Shown here: positions 58,569-64,000 of the stretch, in pieces | Numbering within the stretch: position 1 is the first letter of the stretch | How the letters are laid out: every line of letters starts with the position of its first letter | Origin: Sarcocystis neurona | Lineage: Eukaryota > Apicomplexa > Conoidasida > Eucoccidiorida > Sarcocystidae | DNA: 64,000 nt | Direction: 5' to 3' | Assembly: GCA_000727475.1 (NCBI GenBank) | Contig: KL647331.1 | Span: 376,628-440,627, forward strand | The notes under the pieces: model-generated | Told to the model about the DNA's origin: nothing | The model's input: only the letters and a program-made list of their open reading frames with translations | Databases searched by the model: none | Position numbers and translations under genes: made by a program

Positions 58569-61500
58569 ATATCTTTATTAGGAGCCTCACAATATTCGTA
58601 CTACAAGAAGTATCTGCGTACCTGAAGTCCGGTGCATCTTTGGATGATTCTGCAACGCCGAAGACATGCACTGTTCACGGTAGCAATTCATGAGAATTCC
58701 TCCACATAGTGTGGGACACGGGCTGCTCTGCGTATCAGTACCGCTGCTGGACACCATTGTTTGCAGCTCTACGCAACGAAAATGATGATCTCTCACGAAT
58801 CTCTCTACCGAGGAATTTTGGCACTTTTTTCTCTAGTCTATTAGAATGTAAGCTGCAAAGGGGATCACATGACTGCACAAACACCTCAGCCGATGAACAG
58901 GTACGTAAGCGATTTCGATTCTTGAGCATCCACGAGTGTAGCCTCTGTAAATGCGCATCATGCTTGGACGAGATTGGACGAATCGTACTGAAGGTGGTGG
59001 TCTTGTTCACGCTCTATCGAAACCGCTGTCCTTCTTTTCTCTACGCGTGCGAGATCTCAGGGACCGGTGTGTACTCCTTCTCCTGTCTAGGGATTCATTT
59101 CTGTTTCCAGGGCAATGTGCGTAGTTGCGCGTCTCGTGCGGAGCGGCTACAACGTGACCTAAAGGCGCCGGGACATAGCCGCTGCTGCCACGGAACATTA
59201 AATTGCTTGAAACTCGGTTGCGCTCCAGCCGGGGTAGGCTGCATTTCGAGCAGTTGAATTGCATCGCTTTGTACAAGGGACGCAAATCACGAGGAATCAT
59301 TTTCTGACTTGTGTGCCCAATGTCCCAGGTCGATTTTCTCGAGGAGACGGTGTTCTAGTGCCCGTGGCAAAGACTAAAGGGGAATTATTAGGTGAGCGCA
59401 TACAGCTTGGAGGCGCACGGGCTACATGAAGAAAGAGTGTGCAAGGGCGTCAGCAAGCGATCCTACACTCTACCCTTTGAGGCCAGAGCCACAAATACCT
59501 CTCAAACTGTTCGACAGTAGTTTATCAGAGGGGCGCGGCTAATCCGGAACAGAATAGAACAATCAATTCTTGGTTGAAGGTTAAGGCGAGCGCAGAACTC
59601 TCTTCGACGAACACCGTTGCACGCCACGACTTTGCTTGCTGTCCGACATATGCTTGAAGAGCAAAGAAGTCCTGGAAGATGATTTTAGCAGGCGGCACCT
59701 CCTGCTGCAGAGAACAACTGAGTGCGTACAATCTGCAGCACGAGCGGGACAAGGAGCAGCAGCGACAAATAGCTAGAGAAGGAGCAGCGGTAGGGGCAAA
59801 ACCAGACAGCACAGGTCCACTGGGTGCACACGTATGGCAGAGCTCATCCCGAGAAGCCGTTGCACCTGATGACAACAATATAGTCGGATCCATTCCTCCC
59901 GACTCCTGTGCTAACGTACTTCCGGGTTGTCCAATGCTGGGGTTTTTCTTTTTAGTGAGCTTTTCGAGGGCGTCAGAATCGCGAGTGGCATTCAGTTAGA
60001 AACCTACAGGAAAGGAATCTTGTGTGCTGCCGCAGGCAAAGTCTAGAAAATCTGTTCCTTGTGTGGCAAGATCCAGTGAGTCCACGCGTAGACCACATGG
60101 CCTCTCACACGCAAGAAGATCTTCAGTGTCCATATTTTTCCCTTCTTTCCCTGACCAAAACCAATTATTCGGCCGTTGGCATTTCTGCTCCTACTCCCAC
60201 GAATGTTGCGGCTTCTCGTCGACGGCTGCGGCAGCCCCTGCAGGTGTACTCTCAGTAATATGGCCCTGTCGTATGATTCCTCGTAGCAGCTGAGGAAACA
60301 AGCATGTGCTGGCACTCGAGGTGCAGCCACCCGAGAGGCAGTCACAGGAGTGGAACGAGACCTCAGTAGCGTACACAGGGGCGATACACACCCAGAAGCA
60401 CGAACACAGCTTGGCGTCGCATCATGCACTGACAGGAAGGCTTTCCATCCGGGCCAGAGGTTATCTGACATTTTGTCATATCGAGATTCAGCATGAACCG
60501 CACTGAGCATGTCGTCGCGCTCCTCCAGGCGAAAAGCACTGAAATACAGTAGCCATGCAGGTGTGGCGTGTGCGCTTGTGATCCGATACAGGCGTGGCTG
60601 TCTTGATCTGCCTGCGTCAGCATGGCTGGAAAGCTAAGTCTGTGGCAATTCTCCTCCTCCTTATATTTGTGTGGCGTTGAGGAAGCAACGTGGGAGCAGC
60701 TTGTGTTTGCTGCAGGCGCCCTTCGGGGTGGACATGGATATGGAGCAGAAAAGAGCACATAGTCCTGAGCTGGCGCCGTTTGTTTTTTGCTCCTCCGTAG
60801 GGATGATCCTAAGTATCCGGTGAAAAATTGCTTGCACGCGGAATGGAGTTATAGGGGATCTCAAAAAGCTGTCCATTACAGTAAGAATGCGGCATTTGCA
60901 GTGAAGCTCATCTTGTCGCTGCTCACTCTGCATCTTTTTTCCCTGTCGTAGAACTGTGGTGCCCCTTCGTCATGAGGAACCACGCTGATTCACGATTCTT
61001 TCTAGATGTACATGGCGGGGGGTCCTTACCGGTGGAATGCTGTTGTGCCCGTCTCGGCTCGAATGTACAACATTGACCCGGCCACATTGTGCCCCGGAGC
61101 TATGTGGTGCCTTGTTTGCAGCGGCGATACTTTACCTAGAGGCAAGAGCCTTTCGAGCGTGCTCGGCAACGCCAGGAGAGGTGTACCCCTGCGTGGCATT
61201 TGGGGCAACAGTGCTTAAGGCTGCAGAGGGAAGATGTCCAGGATGACTACACAGCTGCGGCGAGATTCGGGCACCACCAACAGCAGCAGTCCACACAGGG
61301 ACAGCCGGAATGAAAGAAGCGAAATGATTCGTGATGGATACTCACAAAATAGGGCGGAGCGCTGTGTAGCAGAAACAGAGGCGAACGGCAGGAGATGAAG
61401 CAGCAACACCGGCGAAAAGCGGCCGCAGAACATTTGAATGCAGGGGCAGGTCTCCTAGTCGCACTACGTAGCAGAAAGACCGACGTGTCGCAGCCGGAGA

Positions 61501-64000
61501 AAAGAAGCGCATACGCAGTGGGAGCCACGCACGGGTGCTCACGCAGATAGCCGACAGCAACCAGCAGTCCGCTTTTCAGGCACAAAAGCGTAAAAATAGG
61601 AGGTATGTATGTTAATCGATGTGGATGTGCGTCTGTGTCGTCGGTTCGAGGTGAAGAGCGCGCGTTTCGTTGGACTGTACTGGGTTAGGAATTTGCTGGT
61701 AATACGTGGACAATAACCGATTGGAAAATATACTGGGGCAAGCGTTAGAAGAAGGAGGAAAAAAGTCCGTAAAGAGCTGTTCGGATCCGACTAGCAATTG
61801 TTCTGAAAACGGAGCGGTTCGCGCCACGGGGCAAGGTCGACCGGATGTTTAGATTGAGGCAAACTGTCTCGTGTCACCGCTGTGGTGACGAGCAGTGTCC
61901 CAGTTTTTCAATGGCGAGGGCGTCATCAAGTTTGTCACGTTTTTTGAAAGTCGCATCTCTTTGAATTGTGTCTTGAGTGCGGAGTCCTGTTCCGGATATC
62001 AATGATTCCCAGGTACCGATATCTTATTTTGCTCCCAGCTTCTTTTCTGTGTTACGTGGCGACGTAGGCGGCAGGCGCTAAGCTGCTTGGACCATCACGA
62101 TGAGCGTGTAGCGGCCGCTGCTGTAAAATACGTCGGACAATTAAATTCGACACGGACATTTCTTACCGTACTTGCAGATTCGTCACCGCTACTGCGTTCT
62201 GCTGTGTTCGGGTGCTGGCGTGGACGCAGGTGCCGGCGCCCGTGCTTCAGCTGGTTTAGAGGCCTATGGAGCAACTTTGTCCGTGATATAAACGGGTAAA
62301 CAAGTGGGTCACCTTGATTTTCCTGCGTGGCAAACTGTAGCGTGATGACACGTAGCGCGAAGAATATGAAGTTAAGTTCATTGTGAACCAGCGTATAATT
62401 ACACAGTAGAGGGAACTGTTGGACGGAACTTACCTGCCGCGAAGGTTTCACCGTGATACGGTCGCTAGAGTGCGCTGCGTTGTTTGCTGTGCGGGTGCTC
62501 ACGTAATCTAACTTCGTATGGCACCAGCGGCAGTGCGCTGCGGGAGCGGTACTGTTCGTTGTCAGGAATCGAGTATGTATTGCAATCGGCAGAGAATCAA
62601 CGAGTGCATAACCCGAACAGCGGCCGTGTAGTAAACAGCAAACCAGTATATATGAAACAAGTCACGATAGCGGCCATCCGTACCACGTCGTCTGTGACAG
62701 GAGATTGCAGAATTGGGTTGCGCATTAGCACTAGCATAAGCAGGAAATGCATTCCGGTACCGCACCGTGTTTCTCCTCGAGTATCTAGAGAGGAGGCTGC
62801 TGCAAAGACGAACACGCCTTCACTGCCAACCAGCGCATCGCCCGATTCTTCCAAACGAAAACAGCACGGTACGAGTGTCTGGCCCGTGATCCTGCAACCA
62901 AAAAACATCTGTCCTATAACGAAAAGCTGGAAAAGAGCGAAGACACTAAAACACGATTAGGCAATTCAAATACACGCTGGATTCCAGAAGCACCACCATT
63001 TTGCTTTGTAAGGTCGTCTACTCGTTGAGCTTCCTCGAAGACTAGCAAGTGGCTTATATTGCACGCAGCTCACGTCCTATGAGAACTACGGGTCACAAAA
63101 GTGCCCGTAGTCTGCGTAGGGATAATAGAGGTCGCCGCAGTTTCGACATGCAGAACACCGTGTGAGTGACTACAAGTATCGTCTGGGGTGGTGAATAAGG
63201 AATATAAATTGATCGATGCAGTCACATGGAGACGACGGGCCCTCTTGACCTCGCCTCGTGTTCCATAATAAACCCTGGATCGGGTTGCCGGAGAGACGAC
63301 GTCTGTCCAGCGGCGGTGGACGACGCAGGTGTGTTACTGCAGCCTTCGTCGAGCTGAGTCGGTCGGTGCAATGTGCGCCGAACCATTTGAAGACAAACTA
63401 AGTAGGTCGAGTGACACCTTTAGAGACCGCCGGAGTTTGCAGCTGCTGTGGTTTCCATAGGGTCCCAGAAAAAAATTGTTACAACCCTGTCACCCTCCTG
63501 AGAGAATCACACACGATGCAGCTTTTGGACATGGAAAAGCTTGACTTGCATTCGAATCTACTCTCAGGCAAGGAGGGAAATCTGGCGCCCTCCGTCTTTT
63601 CCTTTTTAAGACGTCTCCGCGCAGCAAATGATTTTCAACGGCAATTCAGCGGGTGTTGCTCCTCGGCCTCCTTTTGGTAACTCCGGCGATCGCGGGCTCA
63701 AAACTACCGTCCGCGGCAGAGGCAACAGGCGATCCGAATCAGGTTTCCTGTATGCGTGTACAAATTCACACGTCAATCACTTAACTGCCTTGCTCATGAG
63801 GGTCGCGGTGTACCGGGTGCTGCTGACTTAGCCATCCGGCGGAGGCAGGCGTCCCGCACATTTTTTATTCCTACATTCGTGCCCGGGACTACAGTCATTC
63901 ATCCGGCTGTAATCTCACTCTGATCGGCGCTCCGCTCCACCTTCTTCATGTGCCACCCACGAGTGCTCGGACGAGCGAGCTGGAGCGTAGCGATGTTTTC
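58569..64000. other. Repeat-poor right end, no gene recognised
   Basis: The longest frame (182 codons, plus strand 58709-59257) has no motif and no low-complexity signature. A plus-strand frame around 59679-59999 begins with a charged Gln/Arg/Glu stretch (HERDKEQQRQIAREGA) that could be coding, or gag remains. Further frames of 90-158 codons (60043-60510 and 61247-61585 minus; 62484-62960 plus) are equally uninformative. Undetected exons or element pieces are possible. Confidence 0.3.

Noticed and set aside
58709..59257. Longest plus-strand frame in the right part (182 codons)
   Set aside because: It shows no recognisable domain, no composition typical of coding sequence here, and a minus-strand frame of similar quality overlaps it. 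I left it uncalled rather than naming it a gene.

Overview
This window is nuclear DNA of an apicomplexan coccidian, most likely Eimeria or a close relative. The evidence is the very dense (CAG/CTG)n triplet tracts that encode runs of Ala, Ser and Gln, intron-rich genes with GT-AG junctions, long (TA)n and (GATA)n tracts, and decayed Ty3/gypsy-type retrotransposons. There is no bacterial-style gene packing, and I saw no tRNA, rRNA or CRISPR array.

Layout. (1) About 1-5 kb is repeat-rich. It holds the first exon of a minus-strand gene for a DEDD-type 3'-5' exonuclease domain protein (EXD1/Egalitarian type). The rest of that gene is not recognisable and probably lies left of the window. (2) About 5-13.9 kb is repeat-poor. 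It has no intact gene that I recognise, but holds a broken minus-strand retrotransposon pol (protease and reverse transcriptase) near 8.7-9.9 kb. (3) About 13.9-34 kb is repeat-rich. One large minus-strand gene runs from about 31.4 kb to 16.36 kb. I could join ten exons by splice phase and by homology into a CDKAL1-type tRNA methylthiotransferase (radical SAM, MTTase plus TRAM). Its exons carry very large low-complexity insertions. Its introns are mosaics of (TA)n, (GGAGAC)n and GCATGC-rich DNA, and one contains a 530-bp assembly gap. (4) About 34-59 kb is repeat-poor and is a graveyard of Ty3/gypsy-type pol fragments, nearly all on the minus strand. One, at about 46.8-50.3 kb, keeps the order gag?-protease-RT-RNase H-integrase with near-normal spacing. 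(5) About 59-64 kb holds nothing I can identify.

The only functional call made with real confidence is the CDKAL1-type enzyme, which would add the 2-methylthio group to t6A37 of tRNA-Lys(UUU). The exonuclease-domain exon is also secure as a domain, but its substrate is unknown. The retrotransposon pieces were recognised by eye from short motif strings and their spacing, across frameshifts and stops, so individual fragment calls vary in strength.
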